From: Rikenellaceae bacterium
GTDB lineage: Bacteria > Bacteroidota > Bacteroidia > Bacteroidales > Rikenellaceae
Reading direction: 5' to 3'
Assembly: GCA_029068395.1 (NCBI GenBank)
Contig: JAIECQ010000015.1
Span: 1 to 35,358, forward strand
Length of the DNA stretch: 35,358 nucleotides
The notes beneath the pieces are model-generated. The model was not told the DNA's origin and did not search any database. It worked only from the letters and a program-made list of their open reading frames with translations. Positions 7,691 through 18,150 of this stretch are shown here, piece after piece (the stretch's first letter is position 1; every line of letters starts with the position of its first letter). Made by a program: the position numbers and the translations under genes.

Positions 7691-10114
7691 ATGAGATACG
7701 GCTTAATTATATTCGCTTTAATATTGGTGTCGGGATGCGGCAGTGTCAGACTCGACGAAAAAAAATATGTCGATGCGGTCATGTCGGTATCGTTGCGGTC
7801 GGGTGACAGCTCCATGTTCCGCACACGAGCGCAAGACTCGCTTCTTAACAACTTCCCCGTATATTACGACTGGTGGCTTCAAGACGGCGGCGCGCAAGAC
7901 CTCTTCACCCTGCCGTTGCGCAAGTCACTGGCTTCCCGCATAAAAAAGGTGTCAGAACAGCTTGGCGTTCCCATGCCCGACCTGTCGACCAAAGGCGACA
8001 AAGAGCTGTTTTCGACATATCACAAGCTGTGCGAAAAGCGACGCGCCAAACGTCTCGAAAACATGCCTGACCGCATAGTCTTCACCAAATTCCGGCCGTT
8101 CCGTCCCCCTGTCTTCGCTGCCACCGAATCGGCAAGCGACTCCAGAGGCGAACGTAACTTCGTGGGAGGCGGACAAATGTCGATACTCAAAATGCGCGGC
8201 ATCTGGGGGCACGAACAACTGCTACTCCAGTCAGACAGCGGCATGGTCAGAGACCCCGACATAGACTTTGACGCACGCAAGCTGCTGTTTGCATGGAAGA
8301 AAGGCGCAGGCGACGATTACCACCTCTATGAGATGGACCTTTACACGCAGGCTATCAAGCAGATAAGCAAAGGCGCAGGATATGCCGACTATGAAGGGCG
8401 CTATCTGCCCGACGGTGGCATACTGTTTGCCTCCACGCGCGCGGCCACCTCACTGGGCGACATACCCACAGAGGTAAGTAACTTTTTCGTGTGCGACCGC
8501 AACGGCAATTACATGCGCCGCATAGGCTTCGACCAAGGCCACACCATATCGCCGTCAGTGTTAGAGGACGGACGTGTAATGTACACACGTTCAGACCATA
8601 ACGACAGAGGCAACATATTTGCCAGCCCCCTATTCGTGATGAACGGCGACGGCACCTCGCAGCAGGCCTTCTTCAGCATGACAGACCGTTTCCCCACCAC
8701 CCTGACGCACGCGCGCCAGATACCGTCAACCAACCGCATACTCACCATACTGACGGGATACCACTCGCCACAACACGGCAAGCTTGCCATCATCAACCCC
8801 GAGGGAGGGCGAGGCGGAGAAAACGGACTTATGATGGTCGCCCCATTGAGGGAGCCCAACGACACCGAAAAACTGCCGGTTGACATATACGGTCAATATG
8901 GCGAACAGTTTCAATACCCGTTCCCCATTGACAGAGAGAGCTTTTTGATATCATACTCGCCGCTGGGCTACAACACGGGCGAGCCCAAATTCGCCATCTA
9001 CTGGATGAACATGGAGGGTGAGCGCGAGCTGCTGGTTTCTGACCGCAGATACTCTTGCAACCAGCCTGTTATAATACGGTCGCGCACAAAACCGCGTCTT
9101 CGTGCCTCACACATCGACTATAGCAAGGAGACCGGCCAATACATGATACAAAACATATATGCCGGCAATTCGATGGTAGGAGTCAAACGCGGCAGCGTCA
9201 AGAAGTTACGCATTGTAGAGCTGATGTTCCGCAACGCCGGCATAGGCAAGCAGACGGTGAGCGGTCCCGGCGGCAGCTCACAGGTGACCACCCCGGTGGG
9301 TGTCGCAGGCACAAGCTGGGATGTAAAGCGCATACTCGGCCATGTCGACGTCATGCCAGACGGCTCGGCCTACTTCGAGGCTCCGGCACGCACACCGCTC
9401 TACTTTCAGGCGCTCGACAGCCTGGGTCATGTCATCGCCACCATGCGTAGCTGGTCGACCTTGCAGCCCGGAGAGTCGAGAGGTTGTGTAGGCTGCCACG
9501 AGAGCCACAACACCACCCCGCTGACGGCGTCGGCAATACCGCAGATAGCCTATCGCCCCATCGACAGCATCACCCCGGTGCCTCACCTCATGCCCGAGAA
9601 GGGGTTCAGTTACATAGAGAACATTCAGCCCATACTCGACCGCAACTGCGTGCGATGCCACAACGGCGCCGGCAACACACCCAACCTGTTAGGCACACTC
9701 ACCACCAAGGGCGAGGCGTCGAAACGACGTGTCAGCGAGTCGTATATAACACTGACACACGCACAGATGCGCAATAAAAACAAAGAGACGCTCACAGGCA
9801 ACGAATATCACCCCGACGTCAACTGGATAGGCAGCATGACCGACCCCATGCCGCTCAAGCCATACGCTGCCGGCTCGGCATCGAGCAAGCTGATAAGGCG
9901 TCTGCGTGAAGGCCACGGCAAGCTCGACAAGAGGCAGATTGAGACAATAGCCGCCTGGATAGACTTAGGTGCACCCTTTGCCGGCAGTTATACCGAGGCC
10001 AACAACTGGAACACCAACGAGATACGCACGTGGGACTATTACAGCCACAAACGCCATGTGGCCGAAGACGAAGACAAACGTAACGTCGAGGCATACATCA
10101 ACTCGCTCAGATAG
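7691..10114 (+). CDS. c-type-heme lipoprotein, HzsA-related / PD40 beta-propeller-like
   Basis: Lipobox LVSGC; propeller-like repeats (DPDIDFDARKLLFAW, ISPSVLEDGRVMYTRSD); two heme motifs CVGCH and CVRCH in the C-terminal half. Confidence 0.75.
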   Translation: MRYGLIIFALILVSGCGSVRLDEKKYVDAVMSVSLRSGDSSMFRTRAQDSLLNNFPVYYDWWLQDGGAQDLFTLPLRKSLASRIKKVSEQLGVPMPDLSTKGDKELFSTYHKLCEKRRAKRLENMPDRIVFTKFRPFRPPVFAATESASDSRGERNFVGGGQMSILKMRGIWGHEQLLLQSDSGMVRDPDIDFDARKLLFAWKKGAGDDYHLYEMDLYTQAIKQISKGAGYADYEGRYLPDGGILFASTRAATSLGDIPTEVSNFFVCDRNGNYMRRIGFDQGHTISPSVLEDGRVMYTRSDHNDRGNIFASPLFVMNGDGTSQQAFFSMTDRFPTTLTHARQIPSTNRILTILTGYHSPQHGKLAIINPEGGRGGENGLMMVAPLREPNDTEKLPVDIYGQYGEQFQYPFPIDRESFLISYSPLGYNTGEPKFAIYWMNMEGERELLVSDRRYSCNQPVIIRSRTKPRLRASHIDYSKETGQYMIQNIYAGNSMVGVKRGSVKKLRIVELMFRNAGIGKQTVSGPGGSSQVTTPVGVAGTSWDVKRILGHVDVMPDGSAYFEAPARTPLYFQALDSLGHVIATMRSWSTLQPGESRGCVGCHESHNTTPLTASAIPQIAYRPIDSITPVPHLMPEKGFSYIENIQPILDRNCVRCHNGAGNTPNLLGTLTTKGEASKRRVSESYITLTHAQMRNKNKETLTGNEYHPDVNWIGSMTDPMPLKPYAAGSASSKLIRRLREGHGKLDKRQIETIAAWIDLGAPFAGSYTEANNWNTNEIRTWDYYSHKRHVAEDEDKRNVEAYINSLR

Positions 10115-10171
10115 AAGGCCGCACTAAGCCCGCGACCACAACAACCGACAAACACAACAACAGCTAAAAAG

Positions 10172-11962
10172 ATGCTCGGAAAATATATTCACACAATAGT
10201 AATAGCAATAAGCACGCTGACACTGCTGTCATGCCGTCCTGTCGGCGTGCCCTCCTCTATCGTCTCGCTCACCGACGGCGACAACAAGGTGATACTGTCG
10301 GGCGACCGTCAGAGCGGCAAGGTGTGGCAGATGAATCAGCAGGGCTGGAAGACGGGCAGCACCTTTCTGTGCAGCTCCATCATCGACATAGCCACCAACG
10401 GCAAAGACCGCGTGTGGGTGCTCGGCAGCGAGAGCGACGGCCAGTGCCGGCTCTATGAGCTGTCATATCCGGGCATGCAAACCATACAGAGCCTCGCTGT
10501 AGGCCGAGGTGCCGCCTCTGTCACCTACGACAAGGAGGACGACCGGCTGTGGGTCGCATGCCGCGATCTTAAGCGGCTGTGGGAGGTTGACATAATGCGC
10601 TGGAGCGTTGTGGGCAAGCTCGACATGCCGCGTGAGGCGTCGTCTGTGGCCATTCGCGACAGCCTGCTCTATGTGGCGGGAAGGTTGCCCGAGATGGTGT
10701 CGGGACAAAAGGGCGCCGCGACATCGGTGTGCGTGTTTGACAAACGACGCAGCGCCTTGCGCAAGACCATAAATCTACCCAAAGGCTCCGTTTTAACCGG
10801 CGACATGGTAGCAAACGGCCGTTATGCCTACCTGACACACGTGTTGAGCCGCTACACCGTGCCTGCCATACGTCCTGAACATGGGTGGATAGCCTCTTCG
10901 GCCCTCTCGGTCATAGACATGGACTCTATGAAGCTGATAGCCACCGTGTTGTTAGACTCACCCGCCAGGGGAGCGGCCGGCGCCGGCGGCATGGCCGTAA
11001 GCCCTGACGGCAAAGAGCTGGCCATAGCCCTCTCGGGCATCAACAGCGTGATGGTCATAGACCTCGACGGACTCCATGCCAGGCTGAAATCATACAAAAC
11101 CGCCGACGGACGCCCCATACACGAAGACCTCGGCTTCCTTTACGGGCTGCGCAGGCGTTATCCCTCTGGCGGCAGAGGCACCGGCACACTGCTCTACCTC
11201 AACGAACACACACTGCTGGCCGGCAACCTATACAGCGGCAACATAACCGTCATCTCCGACCGTCCGCGCCGCTTCCGACAGGTAGGACGCGCCATAACAT
11301 CGACAGAGCAAGGACGCGGCGAGGCCTACTTCTCAGACGCCACACTCTCATACCAGGGATGGCTCAGCTGCGCCTCATGCCACGGCGCCGACGGACGCAG
11401 CGACGCCCTGACCCACATATATCCGGGCGACAGCATCTTCGGACGGTTCCTCACCCCCTCATTAGCCGGCGTCACCTACCGAAGCAGTCAAGAGGGTCTG
11501 AAAAGCGGCACGTTAGCCTACCGCGCCATGAGAGAGAAGCAAAACCGACTCAAACCCTCGCGTCGAAAGGGCGAACCCGAAGTGCTCCCCATAGAGGTGA
11601 CCTTAGAGGAGATGTGCTTTGAGGCGATACGCTCGCACCTCTTCACCGAGCCTCAGGACGGCGAGGCACACGCGTTGGCATCATACATATCGTCGCTGGA
11701 GCATCCCCGCTCGCCATATCTCAAAAACGGACGTCTCTCGGCACGCGCCGAAGCAGGCCTGTCGGTGTATGAAAGTCTCGGTTGCGCCTCATGCCACAAC
11801 GACGAAAAACCCCTCATAGGGCTGTGGAAGAGCGCCCCGTACATGCACGACGGACGCATGGCCACCCTTGAGGAGGTCATAAACAGCAGACACGGCATGA
11901 AAGATGCCAAGCTGACCGCCACCCAAAAAAGAGATCTCAAAGAGTATCTTCTGACCCTCTGA
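10172..11962 (+). CDS. Lipoprotein with N-terminal beta-propeller and C-terminal di-heme cytochrome c / MauG-like domain
   Basis: Lipobox LLSC; heme motifs CASCH (x2); APYMHDGRMATLEEVI typical of MauG/CcpA family C-terminus. Confidence 0.8.
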   Translation: MLGKYIHTIVIAISTLTLLSCRPVGVPSSIVSLTDGDNKVILSGDRQSGKVWQMNQQGWKTGSTFLCSSIIDIATNGKDRVWVLGSESDGQCRLYELSYPGMQTIQSLAVGRGAASVTYDKEDDRLWVACRDLKRLWEVDIMRWSVVGKLDMPREASSVAIRDSLLYVAGRLPEMVSGQKGAATSVCVFDKRRSALRKTINLPKGSVLTGDMVANGRYAYLTHVLSRYTVPAIRPEHGWIASSALSVIDMDSMKLIATVLLDSPARGAAGAGGMAVSPDGKELAIALSGINSVMVIDLDGLHARLKSYKTADGRPIHEDLGFLYGLRRRYPSGGRGTGTLLYLNEHTLLAGNLYSGNITVISDRPRRFRQVGRAITSTEQGRGEAYFSDATLSYQGWLSCASCHGADGRSDALTHIYPGDSIFGRFLTPSLAGVTYRSSQEGLKSGTLAYRAMREKQNRLKPSRRKGEPEVLPIEVTLEEMCFEAIRSHLFTEPQDGEAHALASYISSLEHPRSPYLKNGRLSARAEAGLSVYESLGCASCHNDEKPLIGLWKSAPYMHDGRMATLEEVINSRHGMKDAKLTATQKRDLKEYLLTL

Positions 11963-12145
11963 CCCGTCAGACATAAAGGTAGTGATTGCGGCATTATTGA
12001 TACCGCACTTTGCTGTATGCCATCTATGGCTAAAACATCAAGCCCCTGTGCGGCATACCCTATGACACAGTAAGTTAGTGAAAGCCAGAGTCATGGCAAA
12101 GCAACCGCAACAGAGTTCAGATAACACCTGCAAAATAATCAGACA

Positions 12146-13498
12146 ATGGCAACCAGATTACAAAATTTTTTTGTAAACAAATCATACTATAAGTCTAACA
12201 TACTCCTTGCCACACCGATAATACTTGCCAATGCGGGACAGGGATTCGTGAGTGTCGTAGACAATGCCATGGTAGGCCGTCTGGGCGCCGACCCTCTTGC
12301 GGCGGCGGCATTTGCGGGTGTGCTGGTGCTCAACACCATGGTATTCGGCATGGGCATGTCTTACGGACTTACACCGCTCGTAGGCAAGGCATACTCTGCC
12401 GGCAACGACCGACAGGCTGCCTTTTTCTACCAGAACTCACTGTCTCTCAACACCATAACAGGAGCCATATTGAGCCTTGGACTTATTGCCGCCACCCCTC
12501 TGCTCGACTATATGGGCCAACAGGCGCACATTGTAGCCATGGCGCGTCCGTTTTACATCCTCATCGCCGCGTCAATACTACCTTACATGATCTTCCTGTC
12601 ATTCAAGCAGTTCATGGAGGGTATCGGCAACACCACCGTAGCCATGGGTATCACCATATTCTGCAATCTGCTCAATATCTTCCTCAACTGGGTGCTCATA
12701 TACGGGAAGATGGGCATACCCGCTATGGGAGCCACAGGTGCCGCCCTCGCCACCCTCATATCGCGCATAATGATGCCTCTCATATTTTGGATCTATCTGC
12801 TTACCCACCATAAATATGGACGCTACTTCCGTTTTTTCCGCATACGCAACCTCACCAAACGATGCCACAGGCAACTGTTGGCCATAGGCACACCCATATC
12901 GTTACAGATGGTAATTGAGATGTTCGCCCTCAGCATGACTGCCATAATGATGGGCTGGATAGGACCCAAATCACTCGCTGCCAACCAGATAGTGCTTACA
13001 GTCATGAGTTTCATGTTTATGGTGTCGAGCGGCATTGCCGGAGCTGTCACGGTGCTCGTAAGCCACTCGATACGTGCGCGCGACATTGTCAACTATGCCA
13101 AGGCGGGCATGCAGATGTCGGCATTGTACATGTTTGCAGCCTCGTTGCTCTACATATTCGCCGGCGACACCATAGCCTCGTTATTCAACAGCGACCCCGA
13201 GGTCATAGCCATATCGGCACGCGTATTCCTCATTGCGGCAATATTCGAGATAAGCGACGGCATACAGGTCACCGCCTTAGGGGCCTTGCGAGGCATTGCC
13301 GACGTATTGCGTCCCATGATATATGCCGTGGTTATATACCTCTTTGTCAACATACCAGTGGGTTACCTGCTGGGATTCGTGCTTGAATTGGGCGAAGAGG
13401 GCATCTGGACAGGATTTCTCATAGGCGTGACATCGGCAGCGATACTCTTCAACCTGCGTCTGAGAGACAGGGTTAGACAAAGACGCCTATTTGTCTGA
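12146..13498 (+). CDS. MATE family efflux transporter
   Basis: NILLATPIILANAGQGFVSVVDNAMVGRLGADPLAAAAFAG; MATE-like. Confidence 0.9.
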   Translation: MATRLQNFFVNKSYYKSNILLATPIILANAGQGFVSVVDNAMVGRLGADPLAAAAFAGVLVLNTMVFGMGMSYGLTPLVGKAYSAGNDRQAAFFYQNSLSLNTITGAILSLGLIAATPLLDYMGQQAHIVAMARPFYILIAASILPYMIFLSFKQFMEGIGNTTVAMGITIFCNLLNIFLNWVLIYGKMGIPAMGATGAALATLISRIMMPLIFWIYLLTHHKYGRYFRFFRIRNLTKRCHRQLLAIGTPISLQMVIEMFALSMTAIMMGWIGPKSLAANQIVLTVMSFMFMVSSGIAGAVTVLVSHSIRARDIVNYAKAGMQMSALYMFAASLLYIFAGDTIASLFNSDPEVIAISARVFLIAAIFEISDGIQVTALGALRGIADVLRPMIYAVVIYLFVNIPVGYLLGFVLELGEEGIWTGFLIGVTSAAILFNLRLRDRVRQRRLFV

Positions 13499-13578
13499 GT
13501 CTCCGCCGCTTAACCGACAACAAACAACTACGTGACAATCCGGATACGATGTCAGGATACAGCGCCGCAAAAGTATAA

Positions 13579-13606
13579 AAAAGCCGACCCCCAAAGATCG
13601 GCTTTT
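13579..13606. terminator. Bidirectional Rho-independent-type terminator between convergent genes
   Basis: AAAAGCCGA - cccccaaaga - TCGGCTTTT. Confidence 0.75.
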
Positions 13607-13626
13607 ACCAAAACATCAGCTCTGCC

Positions 13627-15696
13627 TTAGCGCACAAACTCCCGCAATATATGTGAAGCGTTGCGATGCAGAGAGGCGACAAACTCATAGAGATAGTCTT
13701 TCTCGGCCTCACGGGCGGCAAGCTGATAGAGAGGATTCATCACTGTAGAGCGCAACACGAACAGCCCCTCTTTGATATAATCGTCTTTTGATATGCCAAG
13801 CGGTTTGAGCACACCGGCAATGGAGTCGTAGTTGTAAAGGCTCTCGGTTAGGCGTGTGCGCGAGACGAAAAAGTCAATGTTGTTATTGCCCTCTCGATTG
13901 CTTACCCCCACCGACATGGCGGCATACAGACGGGTGTTAAGCTCGTTTATCTGCGAGAGCGAATAGGTGCGGTCTATGGCATAACCGCCGTCTTCAGCCA
14001 CAACAGGCACCATCATGTAGCATATCAGATTGGTGTCGGGGCGATGTATAGGCTTGAAAGTGAACAATGTGCCGTTGCCTTTACCACCTTTGGTCACAAA
14101 ACGGTCATACTCGGCAAAACGGCTGAAGTGCTCTTGCATGAGGCGTTGCAGCCTCTGTGTGCTCATGAGCGTCGATTTGATAATGGCGCCGTGTCCCTCT
14201 ATGGTCAGGGGTATCGTCTTATGGGCAAGATAGCACGATGCCGCCGCCGCTCCGGGCTTAGAACCCTCGAGTATGTAACTGCCTATGTCGCCTATCGAGA
14301 ACTCGAAGTCGGGCATCAGGCCGCTCTGCTTGTCAAAGACGTAGGCTGCGTCCTGACGTATAAGCTCGGTGACAAGGCCGTGTCTTATAGACACCATGCC
14401 GGCAGGATAGGGTATGTATCCCAACTTATGTGGGTCTATGGTGACAGAGTCGGCCTCGGGGAAGCTGAGGAAGGCGCGGTAATTGTTGTCATCGCCACAC
14501 CATATACACTCGCCGGCCTGCGAATTGATGTTTATGCGGCACCTCTCAACCTTGTCGTCCATGCCTGCCGATGACAGGTCGTAACCCTTGAACATAGAGC
14601 GCACATAACCGCCCCATGCCGAGTCGATATGCAACCAGAACGACCTGTTATGCACCGCCGACAACTCATTGCGCAACGCCACTATGCTGTGTATAGGGTC
14701 TACGGCGCCCTCTTCGGTGGTGCCCGCAATGCCCAAAACGGCAGCTATGTAGGTATCTTCAGAGGCGCCGAACAGCTTGTCGCGCAAAATGGATGTGTTG
14801 ATGCGGAAGTTCTCGTCCACATCGACAATATCGAGCGAGTCAGAGCCGTAACCCAGCACATTGGCTGCCTTTTTGAGGCTATAATGAGCTGAGGGAGAAA
14901 TATATAGCTTGGGTTGCGCCCCCACACGCGCCAAAACGGCACTCAAACCGCGTTCGGCAATGTTATATTCGCTCTTCTTGACAAAATCGCCGTAATCGTT
15001 CATCACATCTTCGGCTGTGCGTCCTGCGGCCACCTGCTCGTAGAACAGCTTGCGGGTCATCCTAACGGCCTCATACGGAGCAAGATGCAGAAGAGTGCGG
15101 TTGTCGACATGGCGTATGTCGCACAAAGAGCCGTTGGGCAGCACTATCTGATATGCTATGTCTTGCTGCTGGCAATATTCGCGCACCGAGAAAGGCACGA
15201 ACTTAACCGCTCGGGCAATCCACAAAGCCTCTATGTTGGCTATGGTGCCGCCCGACGATATGTGAGTCCACGACTCGGAGGGATTGAAACCGAGCATGTC
15301 GGCCACAATCTTGCCCACCTCTATCTCAAGCGGAAAGCCTATAGGCGACGATTCACCGCTGATGTTGTTGGCATTATATAGCATGCCGGCAAAATAACCC
15401 AACACTGACGGCATGGTCTGCTCAGAAACCATGTGAGCGATGTAACGCGGTGAGTATATGGGGTTTTGCGACTTGAAAAGAGCCAGTATGCGGGTAAGCT
15501 CGTCGCGCATACTGTCTGACATAAGCTCGTGGCGGCGACGCATGCGCGAGTTGATGACGACATTGTCTTCCGGATAGTAATTGCGGCGCCAGTGCACATA
15601 ATCGCGGAAGATGTCAACCAACATCTTCTCCCAAGTGTCGGAATGCTCTGCCTTGGGACCTAAAAACCATGCGGCATAATCTGAGTCGTGATTCAT
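13627..15696 (-). CDS. Group II PLP-dependent decarboxylase, tyrosine-decarboxylase-like
   Basis: HIDSAWGGYVRSM and VTIDPHKLGYIPYPAGMVSIR (PLP lysine context); long TyrDC-like N-terminus. Start at MNHDSDYAAWFLGPK. Confidence 0.8.
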   Translation of the reverse strand: MNHDSDYAAWFLGPKAEHSDTWEKMLVDIFRDYVHWRRNYYPEDNVVINSRMRRRHELMSDSMRDELTRILALFKSQNPIYSPRYIAHMVSEQTMPSVLGYFAGMLYNANNISGESSPIGFPLEIEVGKIVADMLGFNPSESWTHISSGGTIANIEALWIARAVKFVPFSVREYCQQQDIAYQIVLPNGSLCDIRHVDNRTLLHLAPYEAVRMTRKLFYEQVAAGRTAEDVMNDYGDFVKKSEYNIAERGLSAVLARVGAQPKLYISPSAHYSLKKAANVLGYGSDSLDIVDVDENFRINTSILRDKLFGASEDTYIAAVLGIAGTTEEGAVDPIHSIVALRNELSAVHNRSFWLHIDSAWGGYVRSMFKGYDLSSAGMDDKVERCRININSQAGECIWCGDDNNYRAFLSFPEADSVTIDPHKLGYIPYPAGMVSIRHGLVTELIRQDAAYVFDKQSGLMPDFEFSIGDIGSYILEGSKPGAAAASCYLAHKTIPLTIEGHGAIIKSTLMSTQRLQRLMQEHFSRFAEYDRFVTKGGKGNGTLFTFKPIHRPDTNLICYMMVPVVAEDGGYAIDRTYSLSQINELNTRLYAAMSVGVSNREGNNNIDFFVSRTRLTESLYNYDSIAGVLKPLGISKDDYIKEGLFVLRSTVMNPLYQLAAREAEKDYLYEFVASLHRNASHILREFVR

Positions 15697-15769
15697 GGTC
15701 GAACTGTTTTTGTGAAATTTATTTTTGTTATTTGCTTGTATTACATTTTGTAACGCACACTGCAAACGG

Positions 15770-16270
15770 CTATCTTATACGGTCGAGCGAACGTATGAGC
15801 ATCTCGTCACGCACAATGCCTCTGAATGCTAAGTACGACAATATCAATGTCACCAACGGCACCACACACACGGGCGACATGCTCACCGGCGTCACCGCAT
15901 CAGAAGCGGCGGCACGCAGAGCGTCGACCACCGAATAGGCCTTATAGACATAATAGGCCACATAACCGGCTATGCCCAGCTGAAGCACCATGCCCGATAT
16001 CACAAGACGCATCTGCAACAGCCTTCTCTTGAAAAGGAATATCACCACCAAGAGCAGAAGCATGGTCAGTGCTGTGAGAATGCCGTAATATATTGTGGGT
16101 ATCAGCGTAGATTCGAGACCGTTACCGTCGGTCACCCCGAACGGCAATATGCCTATCTCATGCGCCACACCACCCTCATACATGACAAACGAGGCCGTAG
16201 GCACGAAGAAAAGAAGCAGCAGCAACAGGGCCGCCAACAACAAATATCCGCTTTGTATTCTCTGAATCAT
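15770..16270 (-). CDS. DUF4293-type membrane protein
   Basis: MIQRIQSGYLLLAALLLLLLFFVPTASF; four predicted TM segments. Confidence 0.75.
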   Translation of the reverse strand: MIQRIQSGYLLLAALLLLLLFFVPTASFVMYEGGVAHEIGILPFGVTDGNGLESTLIPTIYYGILTALTMLLLLVVIFLFKRRLLQMRLVISGMVLQLGIAGYVAYYVYKAYSVVDALRAAASDAVTPVSMSPVCVVPLVTLILSYLAFRGIVRDEMLIRSLDRIR

Positions 16271-16532
16271 ATCGTTTCGTTTTTAATTGACAAATCATAC
16301 CACGCCCACCATCAATGCCCACGCCGGACACACATACCCCTAAAGCCGCAGCCTCCTCGCCCTTAAAACTACACCCCTCGCTCACCCCTCGATGCCCACT
16401 AAAGATGCGCACCCATATCATCATCTACGGCTTTCGGTCAACAAATCTAAACAAATAAACTGAAAAAACCATGTAGCGGCACCCATATATTCGATAAATT
16501 ATGCAATCAGCCGCCATATATCGCGCACAGAG

Positions 16533-18026
16533 CTATCTGCCAACGGTGTAACTGCGTCGCAGCCAGGCCACCTCCACCTGCAACATCGCAAACAACACGA
16601 CAGCAAACACGGCAGCACACCCCCACAAAGGGAACTCTATGCCGCCGACACACGGCACAGGCAACCCGAGGGTGATATCCAAAAACTTGTTTATGACACG
16701 GAATATAAGCACCATTATCGTGTCGCACACCTCAAATCCGGTGAAAAGATATGTCACGCCCACCATAAGCAACAGGGTCGCCAACAATGCCACCACAACA
16801 TTGTTGACAACAGCGACTACCGACACCGTGCCGAAATAATAGAGCGTGAGCGGCAAGGTGAAAAGCTGCACCGTCACCGTCACCACCACAGCCAAAGACA
16901 ACACCCTCACAGGACGTACGGCAAAAAGCCACGTCGGCATAAGGGTCTTTATCTTGGGAACAAAAAACAATATGGCCAATACCGACAAGTAGCTAAGCTG
17001 AAAGCCCACATCATAAACCAACGCAGGATTGACCGCCAGCAACAACAACGCCGAACCGAAGAGAGCATCATACCGCTGCGTGTCAAACGGCGATGCCCCG
17101 CCACGCAGCGCCAAAAGCGAAAACATAACCACCGCCCTGAGCACCGACGGCGACAGTCCGCTCACAATGGCATAGCACCACAAGAGAAGCACAACCAAAG
17201 CCGAATGCACAATGCGTCCGCAACGAAACCGCCTCAGAAAGGCCAGCGCAAAGGCCGCCATCATATATATGACACCCACGTGCAACCCCGATATGGCCAT
17301 CACGTGAGATATGCCGCCACACCTGTAACGCCTCTTGGTGACGTCGTCCAACCCCTCTTTGGCTCCTAAAAGCATGGCCGAGAGCACAGCTTTGTCCTGC
17401 TTGCTTAGCAACGAGCTGTCGAGATGGCCGAGCAACCTGCCGCGGAGACGTGATGCCCACCGCAAGATGCCGCCACAGGCAGGTGCACGCAATATGGCGT
17501 AATCATCATACACCGTCAGCAGCTGACGTATGCCCCTCTTGTAAAGCCCTCCCAAGCGACTGCCCGACGACACCTTCAATGCCGACAGCTCCATCACTCC
17601 GGCAGTGAAGACAAGCGTATCACCCACCAAAAACGTCGGCGTGCCCCTGTCGAAAAGTGCGGCGGCCCTGACATGACACTGTGTCACGCGGGTCATATCA
17701 AGCACATCGGCATTGCCTGACACAGCGCGGACATCCACCTGATAACAACCTTCGCCTATCTGCCTTTGCACCACTGCCACCATGCGTGAAAGCCCCTCGT
17801 CGGGAAGACGGCCTGTCTCAACGTTCAACAAAGAGACGGCAACCCCTCCGACACAGGGTATCAAATACACCCACAGTGCACGCAACCTGCTGAACATCAG
17901 CACACACAACAACAGCAGAGACCACAACCCCGCCACTAATCCCACAACATACGAGACAGTCACCCACACCACAGGCATGGCGTTCGCCTTACGGCTTATG
18001 CTCTCAAACTCAGGCGACATGACCAT
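16533..18026 (-). CDS. ComEC/Rec2-family membrane protein (competence domain only)
   Basis: GGISHVMAISGLHVGVIYMMAAFAL...VLRAVVMFSLLALRGGASPFDTQRYDALFGSALLLLAVNP; no C-terminal metallo-beta-lactamase domain seen. Confidence 0.85.
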   Translation of the reverse strand: MVMSPEFESISRKANAMPVVWVTVSYVVGLVAGLWSLLLLCVLMFSRLRALWVYLIPCVGGVAVSLLNVETGRLPDEGLSRMVAVVQRQIGEGCYQVDVRAVSGNADVLDMTRVTQCHVRAAALFDRGTPTFLVGDTLVFTAGVMELSALKVSSGSRLGGLYKRGIRQLLTVYDDYAILRAPACGGILRWASRLRGRLLGHLDSSLLSKQDKAVLSAMLLGAKEGLDDVTKRRYRCGGISHVMAISGLHVGVIYMMAAFALAFLRRFRCGRIVHSALVVLLLWCYAIVSGLSPSVLRAVVMFSLLALRGGASPFDTQRYDALFGSALLLLAVNPALVYDVGFQLSYLSVLAILFFVPKIKTLMPTWLFAVRPVRVLSLAVVVTVTVQLFTLPLTLYYFGTVSVVAVVNNVVVALLATLLLMVGVTYLFTGFEVCDTIMVLIFRVINKFLDITLGLPVPCVGGIEFPLWGCAAVFAVVLFAMLQVEVAWLRRSYTVGR

Positions 18027-18150
18027 CTAATGACTTATGATTTGAATTTATACATACGCGCCGGCGGCCGCACGCAAGAGGCCCGGCCATGCAAGCCATC
18101 CTCACACTCCTTGCCAGTGGCGCACGCCACCACCCTGCCCCCGCACGCAG

